From contig NC_081405.1 in NCBI RefSeq assembly GCF_030272615.1, forward strand, positions 572,387,252 to 572,451,251: a DNA stretch of 64,000 bases, read 5' to 3'. Position 1 is the stretch's first letter; each line of letters starts with the position of its first letter. The position numbers and the translations under genes are program-made. The stretch comes from Cryptomeria japonica (lineage: Eukaryota > Streptophyta > Pinopsida > Cupressales > Cupressaceae). Positions 23,170 through 33,508 of this stretch are shown piece by piece. The notes beneath the pieces were generated by a model that ran no database searches, was not told the origin of the DNA, and saw only the letters and a program-made list of their open reading frames with translations.

Positions 23170-24333
23170 TGTTGGCATTTTTGATGATGATGTTGTGATT
23201 GTCATTGATGGACACACACTTGCTTTGAGATCACTTTTTGCATGTATGAATTATGCTCAACCGGTATTGTCTATTATAGTCTTTAAATTATCGATGTTTT
23301 GTAGAAAGTGTTTACCGATCTCAAGCGGTATGAAGACCCAAGCGGTTTGAGGATCCCAAAGTGGTACGAAGACACAAAGCGGTTGTTATCATTTTTCCCA
23401 GTTTTCATTTTGATAAACTGATAATTGGTAAAATGTGTGAGCCAGTAATCAGTAAAATATGTGAACCGGTAATAGGTAAATGTATGAACCGGTATTACTC
23501 TGTGATGAGTTGCCAACTAGTATTATTTTGTGATGAGTTATCATCCACCGACACTTTGGCGGTGATTCTATGTCGTGTTACCAAATGTGTCCAGATGCAC
23601 TGAACCTAGGAACTTTCAATGTAATCTTATTGGACCGACATGAAATCAGATTCCTTTATAAGGACATCATGTCTAGGGTTTTAGGAGTTGTTAGGGTTTT
23701 GTGTGGTTGATGAGGTTTTTGTATGTGCAATCACAGAAGAAGATTAAATCTGTGCGAAGAAACAAAGTATGGAGATTTTGAAGACTGAAATAATGCTGAA
23801 ATGCATTAACAATGAGCTGTCAAGGATCTAACCAAGTATATTGTGCTAGTATTTAGATCACTCACTTGTTGATTACTCACATCTTCGACAAGTCTGAAAC
23901 CCTTAACCGGGTAGGCTTGGCAAAGCCTTTGTAAATCCTCTAACAAGGTGGTTCACAACTATGGATCTGAAATCCTCTCACAAGGTGGTCTTTAATCAAA
24001 CTTATCTCCTAACAGAGATTGAGATTCCTAACAGGATCTATTCTGGTGAAGAACATTGTATGACCTTAACCGGTCTGGTTACTATTCTGCAGATAGTTAC
24101 TTGTGAGTTTCATCTCACCATGGTTTTTCCCATTTGGGTTTCCACATCAAAATCTATTGTGTTATGGTGATTGTGCTTCTATGGGTGAATATCTTATTTG
24201 TTTTTTGGTTTGCATTTGTGTTAACCGGTTTGTTAGTAAAACTGTTATACTGGTTTGCTACTAAACTATTTAAGTGTTTGAGTTCAGTATTTTTTTTGGT
24301 ATACTAATTCACCCCCCCTCTTAGTATTCATCA
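23170..24333 (+). repeat. NALTR-1 5' LTR
   Basis: TG...CA boundaries agree with the duplication and the adjacent PBS. Around 23410-23520 it contains a loose series of AACCGGTA-type units spaced about 20-25 bp apart. A TATA box (TTTATAAGG) lies at 23655-23663, about 10 bp after GACATGAAATCAGATTCC, and CACCCCCCCTCTTAGT just precedes the end. Confidence 0.9.
23655..23663 (+). promoter_or_regulatory. LTR TATA box
   Basis: TTTATAAGG in a stretch conserved in all four NALTR LTRs (counterparts near 30239, 33996 and 40546). It is likely the core promoter that sets the U3/R boundary just downstream. Confidence 0.55.
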
Positions 24334-24335
24334 AT

Positions 24336-24348
24336 TGGTATCAGACCC
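24336..24348 (+). promoter_or_regulatory. NALTR-1 primer-binding site (initiator tRNA-Met)
   Basis: TGGTATCAGACCC two bases after the LTR end. It matches the plant copia PBS TGGTATCAGAGCC of NALTR-2 with one substitution (G to C). Confidence 0.85.
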
Positions 24349-24383
24349 AACCTTTCTAAAAGTTTAACCACTTGGAAGGAGAT

Positions 24384-25664
24384 ATGGGGGAATACACTAT
24401 GAGGTAACTTACTCATCATCTTAGTCAGACTGAGAAAGCCTTTGATGAACTCAAAGTCAAATACAAAGCCTCTCTAGCAAAGAGAAGAGAGCATGCTGAA
24501 AAACTGATGGAGTTTACTAAAAATAGTTCCTCTGATGAAGCAGACATGGAAGCCCTAGTTGAAAAAGTTGAAAAGTTGAATGAATCTAATGCTAACCTAA
24601 GAAGGGAACTAGAAGGACTGACTATCAGAATGTGTCAAGAGCCTGAGAACCAGAGGAAAGCTGAAGATCTAGTAAAAGACAAAGATCATGAGATCTCCAA
24701 GCTGAAGCAAGAAATCAGTACACTTACCACTCATCTCCAAGAGAGTAAAGTGGAAAAAGAAGAAATGCAAGGTAAACTAAACATGGCTATTTCTGAGAAT
24801 GCAACCTTGAAGGAATCCAATGCCGCTATTTCCAAAGAACTCACCGAGTCAAAAGAAATACTTGCCAAATTCAATAAGAGAACTGTTAAGCTAGAACAAA
24901 ATCTTGAATCAGCAAAACTGGTAAAGAATACAACTGGACTTGGTTTTTCTGGTTATGAGGAAGGTGAGACCTCTGGAACAAAAGATGGAGCATCAAAGAA
25001 GCAACCGTCACCAAAGGATAAAGATAAGCAAAAGTTCAAACCTGTTTGCTTTAATTGTCTCAAGGAAGGACACACTGCCAATTTATGTAGAAGTAAGGCT
25101 TGCAATAATTTTCCCTACTTTCTAAACAATAAGCCTAGATCCAATAGATTCAATGGTAACTGTTATGCATGCAACAAGTTTGGGCATAGAGCATTTGAGT
25201 GTAGGTCTGTTATACACAACACTGGAAGATATCCTCAAAGGAGTCAAGGAGTTTTTCTTGAATCCTCTGTGAACCAGAATCCAAACCGGTCTAATGTCTA
25301 TGACCATCAATCAGGTGGTGGTGGCTATCAAGCGACAACCAGTTGGAGAGAAACCTATTTGATTTGTCATGGTAGCGGTCACACTGCAGCAACATGCAGG
25401 AGGAAAAATGGTAGAATGAACAATGGACCATGGAGAACACCTGGAGTGGTATGCTATCATTGCAACAAACCGGGTCACCCTGCCAGAACCTGTAGAATGA
25501 GAAAGAGCATATCAGATGATATACCGATGACTCTAGAAGGAAAGATTGATGTTGAAATTGTTCAAGAAGATATGAAGACAACATGGAAGAAGAAACCTGA
25601 AGAAGTGTCACAAGAAGAACCAGTTTCTGCACCTAGTGTGGAAGTCGCTAAACCAGCAAACTAA
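24384..25664 (+). pseudogene. NALTR-1 ORF1: coiled-coil and zinc-knuckle Gag-like protein
   Basis: ATG at 24384 by alignment with NALTR-2 (Met-Gly-Glu-Tyr-Thr-Met-Arg start); codon 8 is TAA here, after which the frame is open to 25664, about 426 codons in all. The first half is coiled coil (LVEKVEKLNESNANLRRELEG and similar heptads). Then an NK...KLEQ...GLGFSGYEEGETS segment resembles Gag of the SIRE-type copia lineage. The C-terminal half has CX2CX4HX4C knuckles CFNCLKEGHTANLC, CYACNKFGHRAFEC and CYHCNKPGHPARTC, plus one degenerate knuckle (YLICHGSGHTAATC) whose first Cys is Tyr. Such proteins package element RNA. No capsid-like UBN2 domain is seen, unlike Copia-A and -C Gag. Confidence 0.85.
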
Positions 25665-26112
25665 GCTTTAGAAAAGCTTAAGGGGAGCAAATCGGTGAAA
25701 TGTTTCAAACCCCCATTTTATATCGGTAAAAGACCTTAACCAGTATGTGATACCTATCAATTGACAGAAGATCGAAAATGGTAAAAGGCAAATTAGGGTG
25801 TACACCCTAATGGTGGAGCATTTATTATGGTAGGTGAAGAATTCGTTTAAAAGGGATTTTCAAGTCAGTTTCACTTATTAGTTTGCAAGTGAAGAAATTT
25901 TCAAGTGCAGAGCGACAAAAGGTGATTTGTCTTGTGATTCAGAGAGATTTTAAAACTTTGAAGTAGAATCCGAAGATAATATCAATCAGTCAGGTGAAGA
26001 ACACAAAGCGGTAATCCAACAACTGAAGTTGTGTGTGGCGAAGCTGAAGTTGCAAACCCTAAATTGTGGATTTCTGAAGGTATTTATCAAAATTCTTGTT
26101 TGTCCATTTATT
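25665..26112 (+). other. Spacer between NALTR-1 ORF1 and ORF2
   Basis: About 450 bp, matched by a 442-bp spacer in NALTR-2. It contains AAGCAAA/TTCGAACCCCC-like conserved bits and alternating stop codons, so the two ORFs are separate translation units on one RNA or use re-initiation. No splice site was identified with confidence. Confidence 0.45.
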
Positions 26113-29100
26113 ATGGCTTCTGCATCGTACTCCAGTCCTAGTACACCTGATGATTCAGTAGATTTCATCCAATGGAAGGTGAAATACAATGCCATATCCC
26201 AGATACCTGTTGGAGTTATAGTAGAAGATGATATTTCAGGGTATATTGATTATAAACTGGAAGACCTAGGATCACTAGTAATCCATTCCCAGCTAGGTCT
26301 ATTTTGTGGAGATGATAAGAAGATCAAACCCAAATATAGCATCCTGGAAAAGAAGAAGCTTCACAATACAGTGTATTTTCTTGAAGAGTTCATAGAAGAT
26401 CACATTCGAATCATCCTGAGAAGAGTTCATGGCGATAAAATGTATCTTGAGAGAACACATGACATAACACCTGAAGCTATTCATGTTGTCACCAGTTTCT
26501 GTAACATTGGTGAGGTGCCAGCCCTAAGGAAGGTCATCAAGACCGAAATGACCAAGCTCACCGGTTCTATGAGCGACCAATAGAGAATTACCATCAATAC
26601 CATCAAGGGTGATCTGGTCAAATATGCCTGCATGGTGATAGGTTACTGGACATTCTATGCTAGCAGAATTAACTCTGTCTCTGCTATAGTGGTAAATGCC
26701 GCCTACAGGATGATCATGGAAGATGCCTCGTTTGATTTATGCACTTGTATGCAAAGGCAACTTCTAATGAACCTGAAGTCATTTAAACAGGACAATGCCT
26801 TAAGATTTAAATTTGGACAACTGCTGGTAGGATTGTTTTCCTACTTTCAAGGCTATTTCCCAAGAGTAGGTGACATACAATGGTCTGCTGACCAACCGGT
26901 TACCAAACAAATGAGAGAGAGTCTTCAAGTAGTAGGAACCGATTATCCTAAAGTTCTGAACAAATACTTTGATGAGTTCAGACACAAGATGAGCCAGAGG
27001 ATGAGAATATCTGGTGATATTGTCAAGAAGTATGAAGAGGACATCTGCTTTATCATCAGAGTAGATGAGTGCATAATGGAGGTGGTTGAGCCTAGAAAAG
27101 AAGAAGTAGAGCCCATGGGATATGAGGTAATGTATGACATGATAGATGGGTATGCTTCTACCCTACTTGCCTCACCTCTTGATCCTAAGAAGAAAATAAC
27201 TAGCACCTATTTGGAGAGGGTAACACCGGTTGAAGAACCTTCAGTGAATAAAGAAAAGGTAGTGCCATCAGTATCGGCACTGATTACTTCAGCAAGTCCT
27301 AAAGTGACCAAGCGATCACCGACAAAGAAGAAACCGAAAGCTGCACCTGCCAAGGTCTTTGAAAGGAAGCAGAAAACTAAGAACACCTCACCAAATTCTG
27401 AGGATATAGAACTTGAGGTACAACCTAAAAATACAAGGAAAATGAGGAAGAAGGCAAAGACAACCAGCAATGAACCGACATCATCAACACCAGTAAATAT
27501 AGACATTTCCTCTTACAAATCTTTGACACATTATCAAAGAACTATCAAGAATATTAGGAGAAAAGTGCTAAGTGATTTAATAGATCATTTTGATGATTTT
27601 AATGACAATGAAAAGGAGGAAATTGAACAGAAAGTTATCCAATATTTATGTATTAATGACCGGTCGCCATCAGAAATTAGATTTGTGACACTAGATTCTT
27701 TATATAATTCTTTAGATAACAAATGGCGCATTGCCATAGAAAAGGAACAAGAAATAAGAGAAGAAATATTTGCACAATATTTTCCTGATGTATCAAATTC
27801 AGAACTTTATGAAGTTATGGAAAAGTACAAAGGCCTCTTCTTCATGAGAAGAAGAAGACTCTTGTTATTGGAAGGGAAAGTCCCTAAAGTGGTAAAAGAT
27901 ACCCACTCGCATGCCAAAGCTACTCTAAGGTTGCACCAAGTGTCTGAAGCCAACAAGAAGGCTGAGCAAGAACCAGAAACTGGAAAACCAGATGAGGTGT
28001 ATGACAGTGAAGGAGAACCGGTCACTGAACAAATGGACACAATTGACGTTGATGCTTTGGATAGTGAAAATGTCACTCTAGATGCAGCAAAGGACAAGGT
28101 TGACAAAGAGAGAGTGGACAAAGAAAAGGCTGATAAAGTGGAAGTGGAGAAAGAGAAAAAGAATAAAGAGGAAGAGGAGAAGAAGAAAAAGGAAGAGGAG
28201 AAGAAGAAAAAGGAAGCGGAGAAGAAAAAAGAGGAAGAGGAGAAAAAGAAAAAGGAAGCGGAGAAGAAGAAAGAGAAAGAGGAAAAGAAGAAAAAGGAAG
28301 CGAAGAAGAAGAAAGAGGAAGAGGAGAAGAAGAAAAAGGAAGAGGAGAAGAAGAAAAAGGAAGAGGAGAAGAAGAAACAGGAAGAGGAGAAGAAGAAACA
28401 AGAAGAGGAGAAGAGAAAAGAGGAAGAGAAGAGGAAACAAGAAGAGGAGAAGAAGAAAGAAGAAGAGAAGCATAAAGAAGAAGATAGAAAGAAGGAAGAA
28501 GAAAATAGAAAGAAAGAAGTAGAGGAGAAAAAGAAGGTTGAAGAGGAAAAGCAAAGAGCCAAAGAGAAGGAGGAAGTAGCAAAGAGAACACAAGTGGAGA
28601 CCCCAAAACAACCGGTAGTCAAGCCAAACTGACTGACATTACCAGTCTCATTGACCTCCAATCTGAAAATGAAACAGAGCTGCTCCAAAGCATTAAGCTT
28701 GCCCAAGAGTGATTGGAAGCACTAAGGAGGAAGAAGGAACAAGATGTTATTCAAACTGCGGTGGAAACTCTTACCAGTTTGATACCCGATATCAACCTCC
28801 CCAGTACCGATTCCTCTCTCACCCAACTGAAACTTTTATGCACATTTGTAGAGGACTAGGTGCAATTCCTAGAAGATGTTGTTGAAGCCAATGCAAAAGA
28901 AGCATCAAAAGGCATTGAACATTGCCTTAGTGAAGAAATTAAATGAGCTCTAGTCTAAACTTCAGAAAGCGCAGAAGGACATAAGAGATGCTCTGAATGA
29001 GGGGAACCTACTGCTCAGTAAGATAAGCCAACCCCATCTATTTTGTGATGATGTGCTTGCACAGAAGGAAAAGTTGTAATCTAACTTACAGGCATGTATA

Positions 29101-29457
29101 AGCACCTTCAAGATGCCTTATGATTCCTTCACCACATATGGGCAAACCATTCACCGGTTTCAACTCCAGACTACGAGAATAGAGTTGGAGATCACCAACC
29201 GAACCAGAGATTTGCAGGAACTTCAACTGTTTCTACTACCAAGACTGCAAATACTTCAGAAATGCTATCTCAATCTAGATGCCTTAACGATCACTCAAGA
29301 GATGAGTACCTTGGACGCCATGGAGGAACAAGTATCCCAGATGCAAACGGAAAGTGAGGTTGCTACCTCATTGCTTGAGTCATGGTCCTTGTCCATGAAG
29401 ACATTTATGCAGGATTTTAAATCGGTTTTTCATAAGTTTCACTCATTATTGTCATAA
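26113..29457 (+). pseudogene. NALTR-1 ORF2: unassigned protein with E/K helix
   Basis: From ATG 26113 (MASASYSS) to TAA ending at 29457, 3345 nt, the same length as in NALTR-2. A stop (TAG 26581-26583) and a one-base slip near 28610 disrupt it, another slip lies near 28900, and further stops occur, including TAG 28857. Residues 1-360 look globular (PVGVIVEDDISGYIDYKLEDLG, FLEEFIEDHIRIILRRVHG, RQLLMNLKSF, FKFGQLLVGLFSYFQGYFPR). Residues 370-460 are basic, Pro/Ser/Thr-rich and NLS-like (KKKPKAA). Residues 470-600 form a second folded block with YKGLFFMRRRRLLLLEGK. From about 660 to 830 lies an almost pure Glu/Lys helix, then helices ending FHSLLS. There is no polymerase, protease or transmembrane motif. 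I do not recognise the family. Confidence 0.8.
28146..28560 (+). repeat. Homopurine tract encoding the E/K-rich helix
   Basis: More than 400 bp of nearly pure A/G on the plus strand, built from GAGGAGAAGAAGAAAAAGGAA-type 21-nt blocks with rare C or T. It encodes (E)3-4(K)3-4 repeats. Because neither strand carries many stops in such sequence, long open frames on the minus strand and in other frames here are artefacts. Confidence 0.85.
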
Positions 29458-29725
29458 ACATTTAGTATACTAATGATAATAAGAAACAGGGGTTATTCTG
29501 CAATACTTTGTCATTGTTGGCAAAGGGGGAGTAGTATTTTGTATTTAAAATTTTGATGCATGTTATGTATACTTTCATGTTTATCTTTGTTAGGGAGTAG
29601 TATACATTCTATTTTCTGCAAAAGGGATAGTGTATATGCTTAGGGGGAGTAATTTTGATTATGGCATATGTTTGTTGTAAAACACTTCGATGTCAAAATT
29701 TTTCCTAAGTGTTGCCATCAATACC

Positions 29726-29736
29726 AAAGGGGAAGA
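29726..29736 (+). promoter_or_regulatory. NALTR-1 polypurine tract
   Basis: AAAGGGGAAGA one base before the 3' LTR start TGTTGGC. A region with repeated AGGGGGAGTA and AAGGGATAGTG between 29520 and 29660 precedes it. Confidence 0.8.
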
Positions 29737-29737
29737 T

Positions 29738-30918
29738 TGTTGGCATTTTTGATGATGATGTTGTGATTGTCATTAATGGACACACACTTGCTTTGAGATC
29801 ACTTTTTGTATGTATGAGTTATGCTCAACCGGTATTCGTTCCAACCGGTATTGTGTATTATAGTCTTTAGACTATCGGTGTTTTGCAGAAAGTGTTTACC
29901 GATCTCAAGCGATATGAAGACCCAAGCAGTTCGAGGATCCCAAAGTGGTACGAAGGAACAAAATAGTTGTTATCATTTTTCCCAGTCTTCATTTTGACAA
30001 ACCGATAATTGGTAAAATGTGTGAACCGGTAATCGATAAAATATGTGAATCGGTAATAGGTAAATGTATGAACCAGTATTACTCTGTGATGAGTTACCAA
30101 CGGGTATTATTTTTGTGATGAGTTATCATCCACCGAAACTTTGGTGGCGATTCTGTGCCATGTTACCAAATGTGTCCAGATGCACTGAACCTAGGAACTT
30201 ACAATGTAATCCTATTGGACCGACATGAAATCAGATTCCTTTATAAGGACATCAAGTCTAGGGTTTTAGGAGTTGTTAGGGTTTTGTGTGGTTGATGAGG
30301 TTTTTGTATGTACGATCACAGAAGAAGATTAAATCTGTGTCAAGAAATAGAGTATGGAGATTTTGAAGACTGGAGTAATGCTGAAATGCATTAACAATGA
30401 GCTATCAAGGATCTAACCAAGAATACTGTGCTAGTATTTAGATCACTCACTTTTTGATTACTCACATCTTCGACAAGTCTAAAACCCTTAACTGGGTAGG
30501 CTTGGCAAAGCCTTTGTAAATCCTCTAACAAGGTGGTTGACAACTGTGGATCTGAAATCCTCTCACAAGGTAGTCTTTAATCAAACTTATCTCCTAACAG
30601 AGATTGAGATTCCTAACAAGATCTGTTTTGGTGAAGAACATTGTATGACCTTAACCGGTCTGGTTACTATTATGTAGATAGTTACTTATGAGTTTCATCT
30701 CACCGTGGTTTTTCCCATTTGGGTTTCCACGTCAAAATCTCTTGTGTTATGGTGATTGTGTTTTTGTGGGTGAATGCCTTATTTTCTATTTGGTTTGCAT
30801 TTGTGTTAACCGGTTTGTTAGTAAAACTGTTATACGAGTTTACTGCTAAACTGTTTAAGTGTTTGAGTTCAGTATTTTTTTTGGTATACTAATTCACCCC
30901 CCCTTTTAGTATTCATCA
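29738..30918 (+). repeat. NALTR-1 3' LTR
   Basis: Homologous to 23170-24333 from TGTTGGCATTTTTGATGATG to ATTCATCA. It is slightly longer, partly through an extra segment near 29835 (TTCGTTCCAACCGGTATT) missing from the 5' LTR. Many single-base differences show that insertion was not recent. Confidence 0.9.
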
Positions 30919-30923
30919 TTGGT

Positions 30924-31663
30924 ACTGATGGGTTGCCACTGAATAAAAATGAATTCAATAGTGCAAACAAATATAGATAAATTCAAAATAACATTATAAA
31001 ACTTCAAAAATATGATTGCTCACCTTTAGGTCACTAGCAGTCACCAATGCAGTGAACAACAATGAATTTCCTTAGTCTGAAACTTTGCTATTGATTAGAA
31101 TTCAGAGCCTAGAACCCACTAGATTGTGTAGAGATAGATCTAATCTTTGCATGTATTTATACCAATCCTTATATGGCGAATTCCGCTAGAATTTAATATG
31201 GGATACAAATATTTGGTGAATTGAGCGTAACTATAACATGACTTATGTAATTTTCGAGGTGACTATAGGTTGTCCAAATAATTGGCAAATACAATATAGC
31301 TGGGGAAAGTTGGGGTGAATGGAGACATGTGTCGGTAAAATGTCGGGCGAATTGGGTCCTCCTAGTGAATAAATCTTCACATGCCTATAGGTGAATTATG
31401 GTCGTCTATTAAGGCAACCTCGGAGAGTGTAGGCAAAAAGATTAAATTTACCATGTGTCCAATGTATATTGTATTGGCGAAATACTCGCATAGAAACTTT
31501 TAATTACATAAAACATATGGCGATCAGGCCGTGAATTTGATGGAAATTGATAATGTTTTGGAGACATGGCCACCCCCAGTCGGTACAAAATATTCGCCAT
31601 TTCCCAGACCACCGACGTGAAAAATTCACCATTGGCAAATTTTTGCCAGTAAAGTAATTTCTG
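30924..31663. other. hAT right end, subterminal region
   Basis: Continues the hAT after NALTR-1. GGCGAAT, TGGCGAAA, GGTGAATT and TTGGCAAA units recur between 31170 and 31655 in both orientations, ending in the terminal inverted repeat (complement CAGAAATTACTTTA). The apparent extension of the Copia-A Gag frame into this stretch is a fusion created by the insertion. Confidence 0.65.
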
Positions 31664-31671
31664 GTCATCAC
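31664..31671. repeat. hAT target-site duplication, right copy
   Basis: GTCATCAC, identical to 6967-6974. Confidence 0.9.
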
Positions 31672-32665
31672 TTACTCCTTCCTCATCTGCTATGTAGCAT
31701 TGTTTACTTTTCTTGAATCTATATCTATTGTGGTTAGGCTTAAATGATTTCTTAACTCTTTCCTCAAATCTTGCATTCCTTTTAGGACATCTAGATGCAA
31801 AATGACCAATCTTATTACATGCAAAACATTTAAAAGGTGCTTTTCCTTCATACTTACTTCCTATCGGTCCTTTGGGTACTATTCTAGAAAATAAGGCTTC
31901 AAGTTGTTGAAATTCTTCATCTTCTTTCCTCATATCTTCTAATTATTTTGCATATAAGGCTTTCCAATTACTTTTGTCGATAGATGATGATGCATGAAAA
32001 GAAGGTTCAGACTTTACAGCTCTAGAAGATCCAAATTCTTCAAGCTCAAAAGCAGATAATTTCCCAATCAGAATGTCTATGTTAACTAAAGTGTTTGCCA
32101 TTGTTCTCAACTCATTAATTGCAATTGCCTTCATCTTGTAAGCTGGTGGAAGGGATCTCAAGACTTTGTAAACTATTTCATCTTTACTCAGAGATCCTCC
32201 ACAACATTGAATTCCCATAACAATCTCATTTACTCTTTCCATAAACACAGCAATTCTTTCATTATCTTTCATCTTCAAGTTTTCATATCTTACCCGGTAA
32301 CCATCAAGTATAGCAATTTTGATAGTAGGATCACCTTCATTTAGAGTTTTCAATTTATCCCACATAACCTTTGCTAATGATTTATCAGTAAATCCCATGA
32401 TTTGTTGATCAGTAAGTGCACACAAGAGGGCTTCTCTAGCTCTGCAATCATTTTCAATATTCTTGTCCAGGTCTGTAGGAGTAGGATTGCCAAATGTAGG
32501 ATCATAAGGTGTGTATCCTTTATCATTGATCTTCCAAATTTCCTTGCCAAGACATCAAAGATGAGTCTCCGTTTGAATTTTCCATAACCCATAATTTGTT
32601 CCATCAAGCTTAGGGATTTCTCTTTTGAAAATAGTTGCCGATGGATTTGAAGAGTTAGCTTCCAT
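31672..32665 (-). pseudogene. Copia-A gag (UBN2-type capsid and zinc knuckle)
   Basis: N-terminal part of the Copia-A polyprotein, starting at ATG 32663-32665 (MEANSSNP). The capsid-like UBN2 domain is clear: KLDGTNYGLWKIQTETHL, MGFTDKSLAKVMWDKL, YRVRYENLKMKDNERIAVFMERVN, GGSLSKDEIVYKVLRSLPP. A knuckle CFACNKIGHFASRC follows at about 31800, then a linker ending EEGVSDD exactly at the hAT target duplication. Two in-frame stops are visible, a TGA after THL and a TAA after LYAK. The remaining polyprotein is 24.7 kb away at 3767-6966. Gag forms the virus-like particle and binds element RNA. Confidence 0.88.
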
Positions 32666-32709
32666 AAGATCTACCTCAAGCGGTTAAGATTTTGCAAAAG
32701 AGGACCAAA

Positions 32710-32722
32710 GCTCTAATACCAA
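32710..32722 (-). promoter_or_regulatory. Copia-A primer-binding site
   Basis: On the element strand TTGGTATTAGAGC, one mismatch to the initiator-tRNA-Met PBS, beginning one base after the LTR end CCTAACA. It fixes the element's orientation. Confidence 0.85.
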
Positions 32723-32723
32723 T

Positions 32724-33508
32724 TGTTAGGATAACTGGTGAACAACTAAGAGGGAGGGGGGGGGTGAATCAGTTGTTAATAGATTATATCAATTAATCCA
32801 CTTAATAACCTTAAACCAGAGCATATAAACACTAAGTACCAGAATAGTAGAAACAATTACCAGTAAGCAATGAAACTTAACAATAAAGCAAATAATCAAC
32901 ATAATGCAACCATACCACATAACACCATGATTTGTATGTGGAAAACCCAGAAAGAGAAAAACCATGGTGGGAAGCCTACCCATAATCAGATGATACTTCT
33001 ATAGAAAGTATGTGATACAATGAGGGGCCTGCACATGCAGGAAGGCACACTGCCTAGAGTGTACTGCTCATTACAAAAGAGTCTCACTGACTACAGAGAG
33101 GTTATAACCACCTCAAGATAAATGAATAAGAATCTAGAATAATGAACTGCCAGAGATAGAATCTACCATGCTTGATTACAGCCCCGGTTAAGCTCAATGT
33201 CAGAGGTCTTTGACCTCTTCCTTAATCCCAATTCGATCACTTATGATCGACCAAATATCCTTCGCATATGATATTGCATTTCAAGACCACGACGCATATT
33301 CCCCATGATCTACATTGAGATCTTACATCATTTTATACCAACCCTAAGGACTAAACCAATTAGGTTGGCCACCTAAAAGATATTATAATAACATTACGTA
33401 AATCCATATTACAATGATATTCGATGTCGGCTTAAGACCAAAACAACAATAACCAATCCATAGAACATCCCAAAACATCCCAGTAACATCTAGAGTACAC
33501 GTTAACAT
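32724..33508 (-). repeat. Copia-A 5' LTR, outer part (U5 side)
   Basis: Starts TGTTAGGATAACTGG and matches 2159 onward closely up to the AACAT at 33504-33508, where NALTR-2 is inserted. The other part is 41234-41710. Confidence 0.9.

Larger units (their letters stand above)
23170..30918 (+). mobile_element. NALTR-1: non-autonomous LTR retrotransposon with Gag-like ORF1 and novel ORF2
   Basis: LTRs 23170-24333 (1164 bp) and 29738-30918 (1181 bp), both TGTTGGCATT...ATTCATCA, flanked by exact 5-bp duplications TTGGT (23165-23169 and 30919-30923). A PBS follows the 5' LTR and a polypurine tract precedes the 3' LTR. The 5.4-kb interior holds ORF1 (24384-25664) and ORF2 (26113-29457) and no protease, integrase, reverse transcriptase or RNase H in any frame. 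It sits in the upstream region of the hAT transposase. A second copy, NALTR-2, has the same layout, so the lack of pol is a family feature rather than a deletion in one copy. Confidence 0.9.
6975..31663 (-). mobile_element. hAT DNA transposon (24.7 kb with nested elements)
   Basis: Bounded by exact 8-bp duplications GTCATCAC. The ends form an imperfect terminal inverted repeat: CAAGGATAACTTTA at the left against CAGAAATTACTTTA (complement of the right end), 10 of 14 matching. A 13-bp subterminal motif GGCGAATATTTTG occurs at 7322-7334 and inverted at 31586-31598, and GGCGAAATTT/GGCAAAAATT variants crowd both ends. It encodes a hAT transposase (20384-23026, minus). Subtracting the solo-LTR element and NALTR-1 with their duplications leaves about 13,050 bp, large for a hAT. 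It also carries a G-patch/coiled-coil ORF, an unidentified ORF and a gypsy protease relic. Whether all this travelled with it is inference. Confidence 0.85.

Noticed and set aside
27807-28706. 299-codon minus-strand ORF rich in Phe and Ser, with other long antisense and alternative-frame ORFs at 28073-28611
   Set aside because: Mirror of the homopurine E/K tract; such sequence has few stops in any frame and the translation is low complexity.
31448-31660. C-terminal extension of the Copia-A Gag frame
   Set aside because: Sequence left of 31664 is the hAT terminal region read in frame by chance.
3767-32665. Two independent truncated copia elements
   Set aside because: The pieces are complementary without overlap, share an exact 8-bp duplication at the break, and the two LTRs are 1263 and 1262 bp once the nested element is removed.
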